Shown one piece after another: positions 1 through 8,790 of a stretch of 64,000 nt of DNA. A model generated the notes under the pieces. It ran no database searches. It was not told the DNA's origin and saw only the letters and a list, made by a program, of their open reading frames with translations. How positions within the stretch are numbered: position 1 is the stretch's first letter; each line of letters begins with the position of its first letter. A program made the position numbers and the translations under genes. This DNA is from Paracoccus laeviglucosivorans (GTDB taxonomy: Bacteria > Pseudomonadota > Alphaproteobacteria > Rhodobacterales > Rhodobacteraceae): the NCBI RefSeq assembly GCF_900182695.1, contig NZ_FXTK01000006.1:62001-126000 (forward strand). Reading direction: 5' to 3'.

Positions 1-575
1 CCAAGATCCGAGGCGAACAGGTCTGGCATGGGCTGATCGGGCGGCAGCAGATCGGGATGAGGGGCATGATGGGTGACGACCGTGGCATCCGGCCCGCTCT
101 CGGCCAGCGCATGGTCCAGCCAACCCACGTGCCTGCGATGCATCGCGGTGATGGTCCGGGGCGAGGCACCTGCGATGCGGTCCGCGTCGCGTCCAAGATC
201 CTGCGCAATATCGGTCCACAGGGTCGCACACAGAAACCTTTGTCCCGCAATCGTCACGGTGCGTTCCTGCGCAAAGCCCACGCCATGCGCGGCGCAAATG
301 TCGGCCAGCGCATCGTCGCGGTCCAGCGAAAGGCCGTAATAATCGTGATTGCCCGGCACGATATGGATGCGCCCCGGCGCCACGCGGTCGGTCAATGCGG
401 ACAGAAAACGCGGCCATTTGCGCAATGCCTCGTTCGACAGATCACCCGCGACGATCAGCCCGTCCAGCATCGCCCATTCCGGCATGGTCAGCGCGTCCAG
501 CGGATTGCGTCCTGCATGTTTCCAATGATCCAGGTGCAGGTCGGCGACCACCATGATGCGCGCTGCCATCGTCAT
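1..575 (-). CDS. Metallophosphoesterase (calcineurin-like), C-terminus beyond the window
   Basis: The minus strand reads continuously from ATG at 575 to the left edge, so the gene is cut by the window rather than broken. The visible ~191 residues carry the calcineurin-like metal-binding motifs in order: DLHLD near residue 12, GDLSNEA near 40, GNHDYY near 70 and VTHHAPHPD near 170. These residues coordinate a dinuclear metal centre in the family and support phosphoester hydrolysis. No signal peptide is visible, so a cytosolic enzyme is likely. The start MTMAARIMVVADLH places the first beta strand right after the initiator. The substrate cannot be inferred. The gene is divergent from the peptide transporter at 926. 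Confidence 0.85.
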   Translation of the reverse strand, partial: MTMAARIMVVADLHLDHWKHAGRNPLDALTMPEWAMLDGLIVAGDLSNEALRKWPRFLSALTDRVAPGRIHIVPGNHDYYGLSLDRDDALADICAAHGVGFAQERTVTIAGQRFLCATLWTDIAQDLGRDADRIAGASPRTITAMHRRHVGWLDHALAESGPDATVVTHHAPHPDLLPPDQPMPDLFASDL

Positions 576-783
576 ATCCATCCGCCATTCCGTGCCCCTG
601 CAGCTAATCCACCGCGCCCATACGCGCAACGGTTGACACATCGCCTTGTCCGCGCGACCCTTTGCGTGATGCGCGCCGATCCGCAGGCAAGAAGAGCGTT
701 TTCGAATCTTTTGCGCAGCAAGGAAATGGTTCGCCAAGCCGCGCCGTGAAACGGGAAGATCTACCTTCGGGCGTTTGGCAGAA

Positions 784-866
784 TGACAGTAAAGCTGTCA
801 GACTGCTGCATTCCGCTACGTCAGATGCGGCGATATGCCCGCGGTAAAGGTCAAGGCTCTTGACCT
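784..866. promoter_or_regulatory. Divergent intergenic region with two inverted repeats, upstream of the peptide transporter
   Basis: The 350-base gap 576-925 holds no gene. It contains two perfect inverted repeats. The first is TGACAG-N5-CTGTCA at 784-800. The second is AGGTCAAG-N3-CTTGACCT at 848-866; its right arm overlaps a possible -35 element (TTGACC, 860-865) about 60 bases before the transporter start. A weak -10 could lie near 883. Another TTGACA occurs at 633-638 without a clear -10. The repeats look like operator sites for a dimeric regulator of the importer, but the regulator is not in this window and the role is inference. Confidence 0.4.
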
Positions 867-925
867 GAGGTTTGGTTTGGTTTGCATCGGCAGGCTGAAG
901 AACAAAACACGACATGGGAGGCAAA

Positions 926-2530
926 ATGTCGCTCTTCTCCACCCGGTTCCTAGCCGCGTCGGCTTTCGCGCTGATGGCTGCGGCACCGCTGCACGCAAAG
1001 ACCTTTGTCTACTGCTCGGAAGGTTCGCCCGAAGGTTTCGACCCGGCACCCTATACCTCGGGCACGACGTTCGATGCGTCGGGTCACGCGGTCTATAACC
1101 GTCTTGTGCAGTTCAAACCCGGCACCACCGAAATCGAACCCGCTCTGGCAGAAAGCTGGGAAGTTTCGGAAGACGGCCTGACCTACACCTTTCACCTGCG
1201 CAAAGGCGTCAAGTTCCACTCGAACGACAAGTTCACCCCCTCGCGCGATTTCAACGCCGATGACGTGATCTTTACGTTCAACCGTCAGGCAAATGCCGAT
1301 GATCCGTGGCACCAGTATATCGCCGGGATCACGTATGAATATTACTCCTCGATGGAAATGGACAAGCTGATCAAGTCCATCGAGAAGGTTGACGACAACA
1401 CCGTCAAGTTCACGCTGAACCAGCCTGAAGCGCCGTTCCTGGCCAATGTGGCGATGCCCTTCGTGTCGATCGTCAGCAAGGAATATGCCGACGCGCTGGA
1501 CGCGGCGGGCACGAAGGAAGACCTGAACAACGCGCCGATCGGCACGGGTCCGTTCAAGTTCGTGGCCTATCAGAAAGACGCCGTGATCCGTTACCAGAAG
1601 AACGCCGATTACTGGGGCGAAGCGCCCAAGATCGACGATCTGATCTTTGCGATCACGCCCGACGCCTCGGTCCGTCTGCAAAAGCTGAAGGCAGGCGAAT
1701 GCCACCTGATGCCTTACCCGTCGCCGGCCGACATCGCGGACATCCGCAACGACCCGAACCTGAAGCTGGACGAACAGGCTGGTCTGAACGTGGGCTATCT
1801 GGCCTATAACACGACCGTCGCGCCCTTCGACAAGCCCGAGGTCCGCAAGGCCCTGAACATGGCGATCGACAAGAAAGCCATCGTGGATGCGGTCTATCAG
1901 GGCGATGCGGAAATCGCGAAGAACCCGATCCCGCCGACCATGTGGTCCTATAGCAACGCGATCGAGGACGACAAATACGACCCCGAAGCGGCCAAGAAGA
2001 TGCTGGAAGATGCCGGCGTTTCGGGCCTGACGATGGAAGTCTGGGCGATGCCCGTCCAGCGTCCCTACATGCCCAACGCCCGCCGCACCGCCGAGCTGAT
2101 CCAGAACGACATGTCGAAAGTTGGCGTGAACGTGGAAATCGTCAGCTACGAATGGGGTGAGTATCTGAAAAAGTCGATGGAAGCGGGCCGCAAGGGCGCC
2201 GTCATCCTGGGCTGGACGGGCGATAACGGCGACCCGGACAACTTCCTGACCGTGCTGCTGTCCTGCGCCGCCGCCACCGAAGGCGGGGCCAACCGCGCAT
2301 TCTGGTGCAACAAGGAATTCTCGGACCTGCTTGCCAAGGCCAAGTCTTCCTCGGACCACGATGAGCGCGTGAAGCTGTACGAAGAGGCGCAGGTCATCTT
2401 CAAGAAAGAAGCGCCTTGGGCCACGCTGGCACATTCGACGCAATATGTGCCGATGGCCAAGAACGTGACGGGCTTCGTGCAGTCGCCGCTGGGTGACTAC
2501 ACCTTCGAAACCGTGGACCTGGCCGAGTAA
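926..2530 (+). CDS. dppA: ABC transporter periplasmic peptide-binding protein (family 5, DppA-like)
   Basis: This is a 534-residue periplasmic solute-binding protein that should deliver di- or oligopeptides to the permease encoded next to it. A Sec signal peptide is clear: MSLFSTRF, a hydrophobic stretch, then APLHA before KTFVYCSEG. The mature part has the SBP family 5 pattern (YNRLVQFKPGTTEIEPALAE, then LAESWEVSEDGLTYTFHLRKGVKFH), and the length is normal for DppA. An in-frame ATG exists at 914, but GGAG at 917-920 fits ATG 926 and the signal peptide begins cleanly there. It is the first gene of the five-gene importer operon. Dipeptide specificity is a family-level guess; other peptides or related solutes are possible. 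Confidence 0.9.
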   Translation: MSLFSTRFLAASAFALMAAAPLHAKTFVYCSEGSPEGFDPAPYTSGTTFDASGHAVYNRLVQFKPGTTEIEPALAESWEVSEDGLTYTFHLRKGVKFHSNDKFTPSRDFNADDVIFTFNRQANADDPWHQYIAGITYEYYSSMEMDKLIKSIEKVDDNTVKFTLNQPEAPFLANVAMPFVSIVSKEYADALDAAGTKEDLNNAPIGTGPFKFVAYQKDAVIRYQKNADYWGEAPKIDDLIFAITPDASVRLQKLKAGECHLMPYPSPADIADIRNDPNLKLDEQAGLNVGYLAYNTTVAPFDKPEVRKALNMAIDKKAIVDAVYQGDAEIAKNPIPPTMWSYSNAIEDDKYDPEAAKKMLEDAGVSGLTMEVWAMPVQRPYMPNARRTAELIQNDMSKVGVNVEIVSYEWGEYLKKSMEAGRKGAVILGWTGDNGDPDNFLTVLLSCAAATEGGANRAFWCNKEFSDLLAKAKSSSDHDERVKLYEEAQVIFKKEAPWATLAHSTQYVPMAKNVTGFVQSPLGDYTFETVDLAE

Positions 2531-2603
2531 GGCCAAGCCAATCTGCAACTCATGCGGCCGTGCGGGGGGCGACCCTTCGCACGGCCCTTAGGTTAAGGGT
2601 CTG

Positions 2604-3611
2604 ATGCTTAGATTCATCCTCTCGAAACTTCTTTACCTGATCCCCACGATGCTTGGGATCACGCTGGTGGCCTTTGGCTTCATCCGGCTTTTGCCGGGCG
2701 ATCCGGTCTTGCTGATGGCGGGCGAACGCGGCGTCTCGCCCGAACGCTACGCACAGATTTCGGCCCAGTTGGGCTATGATCAGCCCATGTGGCAGCAGTA
2801 TTTCACCTATCTTGGCAATCTGCTGCAGGGCGATCTGGGCAATTCGATCGTCACCAAGAAACCCGTGCTGGCCGAGTTCCTGTCGCTGTTTCCCGCGACG
2901 GTCGAGCTTGCGCTGGTCGCCATCGTCATCGCCACCCTGATCGGCGTGCCGGTGGGCGTCATCGCCGCCATCAAGCGCGGATCGTGGTTCGACCAGATTT
3001 CGATGACCGGGGCGCTGGTCGGCTTTTCGATGCCGATCTTCTGGTGGGGGCTGCTGCTGATCATCTTTTTCTCGGGCGTGCTGCAATGGACGCCGGTGTC
3101 GGGGCGCATCAGCCTGATGTATTTCTTCCCGTCCGTGACGGGCTTCATGCTGATCGACAGCCTGATTTCGGGGCAGGAGGGCGCGTTTGCTTCGGCCGTC
3201 AGCCACCTGATCCTGCCCTCGATCGTGCTGGCCACGATCCCGCTGGCAGTCATCGCACGCCAGACCCGTTCGGCGATGCTTGAGGTGATGGGCGAGGATT
3301 ACGTCCGCACCGCCAAGGCCAAGGGCCTGCCGATGCGCCGCGTGATCGGCGTCCATGCGCTGCGCAACGCCATGATCCCCGTCATCACCACCATCGGTTT
3401 GCAGATCGGCGTGCTGATGGCCGGGGCCATTCTGACCGAAACGATCTTCAGCTGGCCGGGCATCGGCAAGTGGATGATCGATTCCATCTCGCGCCGCGAC
3501 TATCCCGTGGTGCAATCGGGCCTGCTGCTGATCGCGGGCATCGTGATGGTCGTGAACCTGATCGTGGACCTGACCTATGGTCTCATCAACCCGAGGATCC
3601 GCCACAAATGA
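2604..3611 (+). CDS. dppB: Peptide ABC transporter permease (DppB-like)
   Basis: A 335-residue inner-membrane permease. It begins MLRFILSKLLYLIPTMLGIT, the typical first helix of DppB/OppB proteins, and has about six transmembrane segments. The EAA loop that contacts the ATPases is seen as DYVRTAKAKGLPMRRVIGVHALRNA (given here by its start and end at roughly residues 232-256). It pairs with the permease at 3608, overlapping it by four bases (ATGA), which indicates translational coupling. The 73-base gap after the binding-protein gene could hold a processing or attenuation site, but none is obvious. Confidence 0.92.
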   Translation: MLRFILSKLLYLIPTMLGITLVAFGFIRLLPGDPVLLMAGERGVSPERYAQISAQLGYDQPMWQQYFTYLGNLLQGDLGNSIVTKKPVLAEFLSLFPATVELALVAIVIATLIGVPVGVIAAIKRGSWFDQISMTGALVGFSMPIFWWGLLLIIFFSGVLQWTPVSGRISLMYFFPSVTGFMLIDSLISGQEGAFASAVSHLILPSIVLATIPLAVIARQTRSAMLEVMGEDYVRTAKAKGLPMRRVIGVHALRNAMIPVITTIGLQIGVLMAGAILTETIFSWPGIGKWMIDSISRRDYPVVQSGLLLIAGIVMVVNLIVDLTYGLINPRIRHK

Positions 3612-4510
3612 CCGATACCACCGTCAAAATCACCAACTCGGCCATGCGCGGGCGGATGCTGCGCGAATTCTGGTTCTATTTCAGCCAGAACCGGGGGGCC
3701 GTCGCGGGTCTGGTCGTCTTTCTGCTGCTGGTGCTGACCGCCATCTTTGCGTCGGTGCTGGCACCCCATGATCCGACGCAGCAATATCGCGATGCGCTGT
3801 TGCTGCCGCCGATCTGGGATGAAAACGGGCGCGCGGGCTTCATCCTGGGCACCGATGCCGTGGGCCGGGACATGCTGTCGCGGCTGATCTATGGCGCACA
3901 ATATTCGCTGTTCATCGGCATCGTCGTCGTCGCCATCGCGCTGACCGGCGGCATCATCATCGGGCTTGTCGCGGGCTTTTTCGGCGGCTGGGTCGATACG
4001 GTTATCATGCGGGTCATGGATGTCGTGCTGGCATTCCCATCGCTGCTGCTGGCTTTGGTGCTGGTTGCGATCCTTGGGCCGGGCCTGACCAATGCGATGA
4101 TCGCCATCGCCATCGTCTATCAGCCGCATTTCGCGCGTCTGACGCGGGCGGCGGTCATGTCGGAAAAGGCGCGCGAATACGTCACCGCCGCCAAGGTGGC
4201 GGGCGCGTCGAACCTGCGCCTGATGTTCAAGACGATCCTGCCCAACTGCCTGGCCCCGCTGATCGTGCAGGCCACGCTGTCGTTTTCCAGCGCGGTTCTG
4301 GACAGCGCGGCGCTTGGTTTCCTTGGCATGGGCGCGCAGCCCCCGGCATCCGAATGGGGCACCATGCTGGCCGAGGCGCGCGAATTCATCCTGCGCGCCT
4401 GGTGGGTCGTGACCTTTCCGGGCCTTGCCATCCTGATCTCGGTCCTTGCGATCAACCTGATGGGCGACGGGTTGCGGGATGCGCTTGACCCGAAACTGAA
4501 GCGGAGCTGA
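3608..4510 (+). CDS. dppC: Peptide ABC transporter permease (DppC-like)
   Basis: A 300-residue second permease subunit. It has the OppC/DppC N-terminal domain (FSQNRGAVAGLVVFLLLVLT), then the LGTDAVGRDMLSRLIYGAQYSL signature segment of the DppC family near residue 77 and an EAA loop (EYVTAAKVAGASN) near 190. The frame is open upstream to 3470, but the true start is ATG 3608, which overlaps the dppB stop as ATGA and precedes the conserved N-terminal helix. It forms the membrane channel with DppB. Confidence 0.92.
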   Translation: MTDTTVKITNSAMRGRMLREFWFYFSQNRGAVAGLVVFLLLVLTAIFASVLAPHDPTQQYRDALLLPPIWDENGRAGFILGTDAVGRDMLSRLIYGAQYSLFIGIVVVAIALTGGIIIGLVAGFFGGWVDTVIMRVMDVVLAFPSLLLALVLVAILGPGLTNAMIAIAIVYQPHFARLTRAAVMSEKAREYVTAAKVAGASNLRLMFKTILPNCLAPLIVQATLSFSSAVLDSAALGFLGMGAQPPASEWGTMLAEAREFILRAWWVVTFPGLAILISVLAINLMGDGLRDALDPKLKRS

Positions 4511-5358
4511 TGACCATGTCTATCCTCAACATCCGCAACCTGACCGTCCGCTTTGCCACCTCGACCGGCAGCTTTACCGCTGTGGACGGCATCGACGTGC
4601 GCGTGGACAAGGGCGAAGTGCTGGCGATCGTGGGCGAATCTGGCTCGGGCAAGTCGGTGTCGATGCTGGCGGCGATGGGGCTTTTGCCCGACACCGCCAC
4701 GGTGACGGCCGATGAAATGACCTTCGACGGTCAGAACCTGCTGGCCATGTCGCCCCGCGACCGCCGCCGCATCATCGGACGAGAGATCACGATGATCTTT
4801 CAGGAACCTATCGCATCGCTGAACCCGTCCTTCACGGCGGGCTACCAGATCGAGGAGGTGCTGCGCTACAACGCGGGCATGTCCAAACGCGATGCCCGCG
4901 CCCGCGCGCTGGAGCTGTTCAAACAGGTCGGCATCCCCGAACCCGAGGAGAAGCTGAAAAGCTATCCTCACCAGATGTCGGGCGGCCAGTGCCAGCGCGT
5001 GATGATCGCAATGGCGATTGCCACCGGCCCGCGCCTGCTGATCGCCGACGAACCGACGACCGCGCTGGACGTGACCATTCAAAAGCAGATCCTGGACCTT
5101 TTGATGAAGTTGCAGGAACAGACCGGCATGGCACTGATCCTGATCACCCATGACATGGGCGTGGTCGCGGAAACCGCCGACCGCGTGCAGGTGCAATACA
5201 AGGGCAAGAAGATGGAGGAAGCCGACGTGCTGTCGCTGTTCGAAGCACCCAAGCACCCCTATACCCGCGCATTGCTTTCGGCGCTGCCGGAAAACGCCAC
5301 GGGCGACCGCCTGCCCACCGTCAGCAGCTTCATGGTGGAACCGGAGGTGAAGGTATGA
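4510..5358 (+). CDS. dppD: Peptide ABC transporter ATP-binding protein (DppD-like), short C-terminus
   Basis: A 282-residue ABC ATPase. Walker A is GESGSGKS near residue 40, the signature is MSGGQCQR near 156, and Walker B is LLIADEP near 177, so ATP hydrolysis should be intact. It starts at ATG 4510, sharing one base with the dppC stop, and ends overlapping dppF. Well-studied DppD/OppD proteins are about 325-335 residues with a cysteine-bearing C-terminal domain. Here only about 20 residues follow [13 protein letters not shown] and no cysteine motif is visible. The segment after the switch histidine is also unusual ([14 protein letters not shown] where families usually show VMYAGxxVEEG). Confidence 0.9.
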   Translation: MTMSILNIRNLTVRFATSTGSFTAVDGIDVRVDKGEVLAIVGESGSGKSVSMLAAMGLLPDTATVTADEMTFDGQNLLAMSPRDRRRIIGREITMIFQEPIASLNPSFTAGYQIEEVLRYNAGMSKRDARARALELFKQVGIPEPEEKLKSYPHQMSGGQCQRVMIAMAIATGPRLLIADEPTTALDVTIQKQILDLLMKLQEQTGMALILITHDMGVVAETADRVQVQYKGKKMEEADVLSLFEAPKHPYTRALLSALPENATGDRLPTVSSFMVEPEVKV

Positions 5359-6197
5359 CTGTTGTCGTCGAAGGTCGCGCCATCACGCGCGATTATCTGG
5401 TCCCCGGCTCGCTGACCCGCAAGGCGAAAACCGTCCACGCGGTCAAGGGCATCAGTTTTGCCGTTGAACGCGGCAAAACGCTGGCCATCGTGGGCGAATC
5501 CGGCTCGGGCAAATCGACTTTGGCGCGGATCATCGCGCTCATCGACCCGGCATCAGGCGGCGAGCTGCGGATCGAGGGCCAGCCCGTCGATATCGCCAGC
5601 CAACGCCTGACGCGCGAGATGCGGTCCAAGGTGCAGATGGTGTTCCAGAACCCCTACGGCAGCCTCAACCCGCGCCAGAAGATCGGCGACGTGCTGATGG
5701 AGCCGCTCCTTCTGAACACGGACACCCCCGCCGCCGAACGCAGGCGACGGGCCGAGGAGATGCTGGTCAAGGTCGGCCTGCCGGTCGAGGTCTTCAACCG
5801 CTACCCGCATATGTTCTCGGGCGGGCAGCGCCAGCGGATCGCGATCGCGCGCGCCCTGATGCTGAAACCGACGCTTCTGGTGCTGGACGAACCCGTCTCG
5901 GCCCTTGACCTGTCGGTGCAGGCGCAGGTTCTGAACCTGCTGGCGGATCTGCAGGCCGAGTTCAATCTGGCCTATGTCTTCATCAGCCACGATCTGTCGG
6001 TGGTGCGCTACATCGCCGACGACGTGCTGGTGATGAACAAGGGCGAGGCCGTGGAACAAGGCACCCGCGAGGCGGTCTTTGCTGCGCCGTCGCACCCCTA
6101 TACCCGCGAATTGTTCGCCGCGACCCCGATCACGGATGTCGAGGCGATCCGCGCCCGCGTCGCGCGCCGTCAGGCATTGCGCGCGGCTACGATCTGA
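5355..6197 (+). CDS. dppF: Peptide ABC transporter ATP-binding protein (DppF-like)
   Basis: The second ATPase of the importer, 280 residues. It shows Walker [10 protein letters not shown] (near residue 49), the OppF-type motif VQMVFQNPYGSLNPRQ, signature FSGGQRQR and Walker B LLVLDEPVSALD. It starts with ATG overlapping the dppD stop by four bases. DppF normally energises transport as a heterodimer with DppD. It is the last gene of the operon and is followed within ten bases by a strong GC-rich hairpin. Length is at the short end of the family but all ATPase motifs are present. Confidence 0.92.
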   Translation: MTVVVEGRAITRDYLVPGSLTRKAKTVHAVKGISFAVERGKTLAIVGESGSGKSTLARIIALIDPASGGELRIEGQPVDIASQRLTREMRSKVQMVFQNPYGSLNPRQKIGDVLMEPLLLNTDTPAAERRRRAEEMLVKVGLPVEVFNRYPHMFSGGQRQRIAIARALMLKPTLLVLDEPVSALDLSVQAQVLNLLADLQAEFNLAYVFISHDLSVVRYIADDVLVMNKGEAVEQGTREAVFAAPSHPYTRELFAATPITDVEAIRARVARRQALRAATI

Positions 6198-6202
6198 AGA
6201 AA

Positions 6203-6240
6203 CCGCGCCGCGAAACCCGCGGCGCGGCCATTCTTCTTGG
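6203..6240 (+). terminator. Likely terminator of the peptide-transporter operon
   Basis: A perfect 10-bp stem, CCGCGCCGCG (6203-6212) with CGCGGCGCGG (6218-6227), encloses a 5-base loop and is followed by the pyrimidine-rich stretch CATTCTTCTT. It starts five bases after the dppF stop. The same hairpin sits at the far end of the dispersed repeat copy on the minus strand, so it may also serve the convergent gene at 6288. Confidence 0.6.
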
Positions 6241-6254
6241 TTCCTGAAATACCC
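6233..6254 (-). repeat. Dispersed 3'-flanking repeat, copy A
   Basis: Read on the minus strand this is GGGTATTT-CA-G-GAACC-A-AGAAG. It begins 34 bases after the stop of the EpmB-like gene (6288), in that gene's sense orientation. A hairpin (GGGGGCG with CGCCCCC, 6267-6283) precedes it and the 6203-6227 hairpin follows it. It matches three other copies in this window (24917, 31216, 51517). Confidence 0.8.
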
Positions 6255-6287
6255 TCGGGGGGTCCGGGGGGCGAAGCGCCCCCGGTG

Positions 6288-7322
6288 CTACGCTTCGGGG
6301 TCGCGATATTCGTGCAGATTGCCGCGCCAGTCCCGCACATGATACCGCCCCGTATCCAGCGTCTCGACATGGCCCAATCCCAGCGGCGCCTTGCCGTGCC
6401 CCCCCGGCAAATCCAGCACATAGGTCGGCAGGCACGTCCCCGAGATACGCCCGCGCAGGCTGGCCATGATCGCCTGACCTTCAGCAATCGTGGTGCGGAA
6501 ATGGCTGGTTCCCCGCGCCAGATCGCAATGATGCAGGTAATAGGGCTTCACCCGGTTGCGGATCAGGGCGCGGAACAATTCGGCCAGGATCCCGGCATCG
6601 GCATTCACCCCCCGCAGCAGCACCGATTGCGACAGCAGCGGGATGCCCGCATCGGCCAGCCGCGCCAGCGCCGCGCAGGCGTCAGGCGTCAGCTCGGCGG
6701 GGTGGTTGGTATGCAGCACAACCCAGACCGCCAGCCGGTCAGGCCGAAGCGCCGAAAGCAGGGCCGCGTCGATCCGGGCAGGGGCCACCACCGGCACGCG
6801 GGTATGAAACCGGACCACGTCCAGATGCGGGATCGCCGCCAGCCGTGTCATCAGCGCAGCGATGCGGCGGGCCGACAGCACAAGGGGATCGCCGCCGGTC
6901 AGGATCACCTCATGAATCGCCGGGGTGCGGGCGATGTAATCCAGCGCGGCATCCACCTGATCGGGCGGCAGGTTGCCGCTGTCGCCCACCGTCTCGCGTC
7001 GGAAGCAGAAGCGGCAATAGACCTCGCAGGTCTTGGTGATGTGCAAGATCACCCGGTCGGGATAGCGATGCGTCAGGCCGGGGGTTGGGCTAAAGGCATC
7101 GTCGCCGATCGGGTCCAGCAATTCCTCGGGGCGCGTGACCAGTTCCCGCACATCGGGCACGAATTGCGCGGCGATGCCCGGATCGGCGCTTTGCATCGCG
7201 GGCGTGATGCGGATGCGGAATTCCTGCGCCACCCGCTCTAGTCGCGGATCGGCCACGGCCAGCCCGGCTTGCGTCAGCTCGGGCAGGGTGGTCAGCGGGC
7301 GAAGGCGATTGGGTATATTCAT
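6288..7322 (-). CDS. Radical SAM lysine 2,3-aminomutase-like protein (EpmB-type candidate)
   Basis: A 344-residue radical SAM, PLP-dependent enzyme. The [4Fe-4S] cluster motif CEVYCRFCF spans Cys99, Cys103 and Cys106. GGDPL follows, and the C-terminal PGGHGK supplies the lysine that binds PLP in lysine aminomutases. The short length (about 340 against about 415 for fermentative KamA) fits EpmB, which makes beta-lysine for modification of elongation factor P. Neither efp nor epmA is in this window, so the EF-P role is inference; a stand-alone aminomutase is the alternative. It is convergent with the peptide operon and divergent from the SDR at 7429. The start MNIPNRLRPL is the longest plausible one, with only a weak ribosome site. 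Confidence 0.85.
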   Translation of the reverse strand: MNIPNRLRPLTTLPELTQAGLAVADPRLERVAQEFRIRITPAMQSADPGIAAQFVPDVRELVTRPEELLDPIGDDAFSPTPGLTHRYPDRVILHITKTCEVYCRFCFRRETVGDSGNLPPDQVDAALDYIARTPAIHEVILTGGDPLVLSARRIAALMTRLAAIPHLDVVRFHTRVPVVAPARIDAALLSALRPDRLAVWVVLHTNHPAELTPDACAALARLADAGIPLLSQSVLLRGVNADAGILAELFRALIRNRVKPYYLHHCDLARGTSHFRTTIAEGQAIMASLRGRISGTCLPTYVLDLPGGHGKAPLGLGHVETLDTGRYHVRDWRGNLHEYRDPEA

Positions 7323-7389
7323 CTGGGTTTCCCGGTAAGCGCAGGCTTATCCGCTTTCCCGACGCGATTTGCAATGGCGCAGCCAGACA

Positions 7390-7403
7390 CAATGTATACA
7401 TTG
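7390..7403. promoter_or_regulatory. 14-bp palindrome, possible GntR/FadR-type operator
   Basis: CAATGTATACATTG is a perfect palindrome 26 bases before the SDR start, between two divergent genes. TGTATACA cores are typical of operators for FadR-subfamily GntR regulators, which often control sugar-acid and gluconate genes. That fits the gluconate-5-dehydrogenase-like SDR downstream. No GntR gene is in this window, so the assignment rests on the site alone. Confidence 0.45.
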
Positions 7404-7428
7404 ATCGCGACTCAAGTTGGGGGAAATC

Positions 7429-8190
7429 ATGGAATTGTTCGATCTGTCAGGCCGCACCGCACTTGTGACCGGCTCATCGCGTGGGCTGGGCCGCGCCATG
7501 GCCGAAGGTCTGGCCAAGGCGGGGGCGCGTGTCGTGCTGAACGGCGTCAGCCCCGACCGTCTGGCCGAAGCCGAGGCCGAGATGCGCGCAGCAGGCCATG
7601 ACGTTCTGACCGCAGCCTTTGACGTGGCGGATGAGGCGGCGGTGGTCGCAGGCTTTGCCGCGCTGGATCAGGCCGGGGTTCAGGTCGATATTCTGGTCAA
7701 CAACGCGGGCATCCAGTTCCGCAAACCGATGCTTGAGCTTGCGACTGCCGACTGGCAGCGCGTGATCGACACCAATCTGACGGCGGCCTTTGTCGTGGGG
7801 CGCGAAGCCGCGCGGCGCATGGCGGGCCGGGGCCGGGGCAAGATCGTCAATATCGGCTCGCTCACCTCGGAACTGGCGCGGGCGACGATCGCGCCCTACA
7901 CCGTCGCCAAGGGCGGCATCAAGATGCTGACCAAGGCGATGGCTGCCGAATGGGGCGAGCTGGGCATTCAGTCGAATGCCATCGGACCGGGCTACATGAT
8001 CACCGACATGAACGAGGCGCTGATCGCGAACCCTGATTTCGACAAATGGGTCAAGGGCCGCGTCCCCATGCGGCGCTGGGGCAAACCCGAGGAACTGGCG
8101 GGCATCGCGATCTTTCTGGCCTCGGATGCGTCGAACTATGTCAACGGGCAACTGATCATGGCGGATGGGGGCATGGCCTCGGTCCTTTAG
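7429..8190 (+). CDS. SDR oxidoreductase, gluconate 5-dehydrogenase-like
   Basis: A 253-residue classical short-chain dehydrogenase. It has the cofactor motif TGSSRGLG near residue 15, NNAG near 88, the catalytic serine in IGSLTSE, Tyr-x3-Lys in YTVAKGG, and a C-terminal NGQLIMADGG. The sequence style (MELFDLSGRTALVTGSSRGLGRAMAEGL) is close to gluconate/5-keto-gluconate reductases (IdnO/Gno), though SDR substrate calls from sequence alone are weak. ATG 7429 is chosen over upstream TTG 7417 because GGGGGA lies just before it. The operator-like palindrome at 7390-7403 suggests substrate-responsive control. Confidence 0.85.
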   Translation: MELFDLSGRTALVTGSSRGLGRAMAEGLAKAGARVVLNGVSPDRLAEAEAEMRAAGHDVLTAAFDVADEAAVVAGFAALDQAGVQVDILVNNAGIQFRKPMLELATADWQRVIDTNLTAAFVVGREAARRMAGRGRGKIVNIGSLTSELARATIAPYTVAKGGIKMLTKAMAAEWGELGIQSNAIGPGYMITDMNEALIANPDFDKWVKGRVPMRRWGKPEELAGIAIFLASDASNYVNGQLIMADGGMASVL

Positions 8191-8282
8191 GAAATTCGTC
8201 GCCGCCGGGAATAGCCAAGCCTCGTCGTCCGTAACCCTTTTGCAGCCGCGAAGTGCTGCCCAGAAAGGGATGGAAAAGGACG

Positions 8283-8573
<291 letters not shown>

Positions 8574-8639
8574 CCGGATTGGCGTCTGCCGACCGCAAAC
8601 GGTCTGGCTATGTCGCAGTATCGGGATAAGGGGGAGGAG

Positions 8640-8715
8640 TGGTGCCCGGAGACGGATTTGAACCGCCGACACGCGGATTTTCAATCCGCTGCTCTACCAA
8701 CTGAGCTATCCGGGC
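8640..8715 (-). tRNA. tRNA-Phe (GAA)
   Basis: The minus strand folds as a complete tRNA. The acceptor stem is GCCCGGA with TCCGGGC, the D-arm contains AGCTCAGTTGGTAGAGC, and the anticodon stem-loop is CGGAT-TGAAAAT-CCG-like with anticodon GAA. The T-loop is GGTTCAAATCC, and discriminator A plus an encoded CCA end at 8640. It lies 75 bases downstream of yacG in the same direction and could be transcribed from the infA-maf-rng-yacG string. Confidence 0.97.
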
Positions 8716-8790
8716 GTCGCGCTTTCGCTTTCGACTGGCGGGTAATTAGGCGACACGCGCGGCGGTGTCCAGAGAGAAAAGACAGATTTT

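Noticed and set aside
950-2548. A 532-residue minus-strand open frame opposite the peptide-binding protein
   Set aside because: High-GC antisense shadow. The plus-strand gene has a signal peptide, family motifs and operon context; the minus frame is low-complexity and has no recognisable domain.
7401-7416. TTGAT-like sequence before the SDR gene as an FNR box
   Set aside because: The second half-site does not fit TTGAT-N4-ATCAA; the palindrome just upstream is a better regulatory signal.
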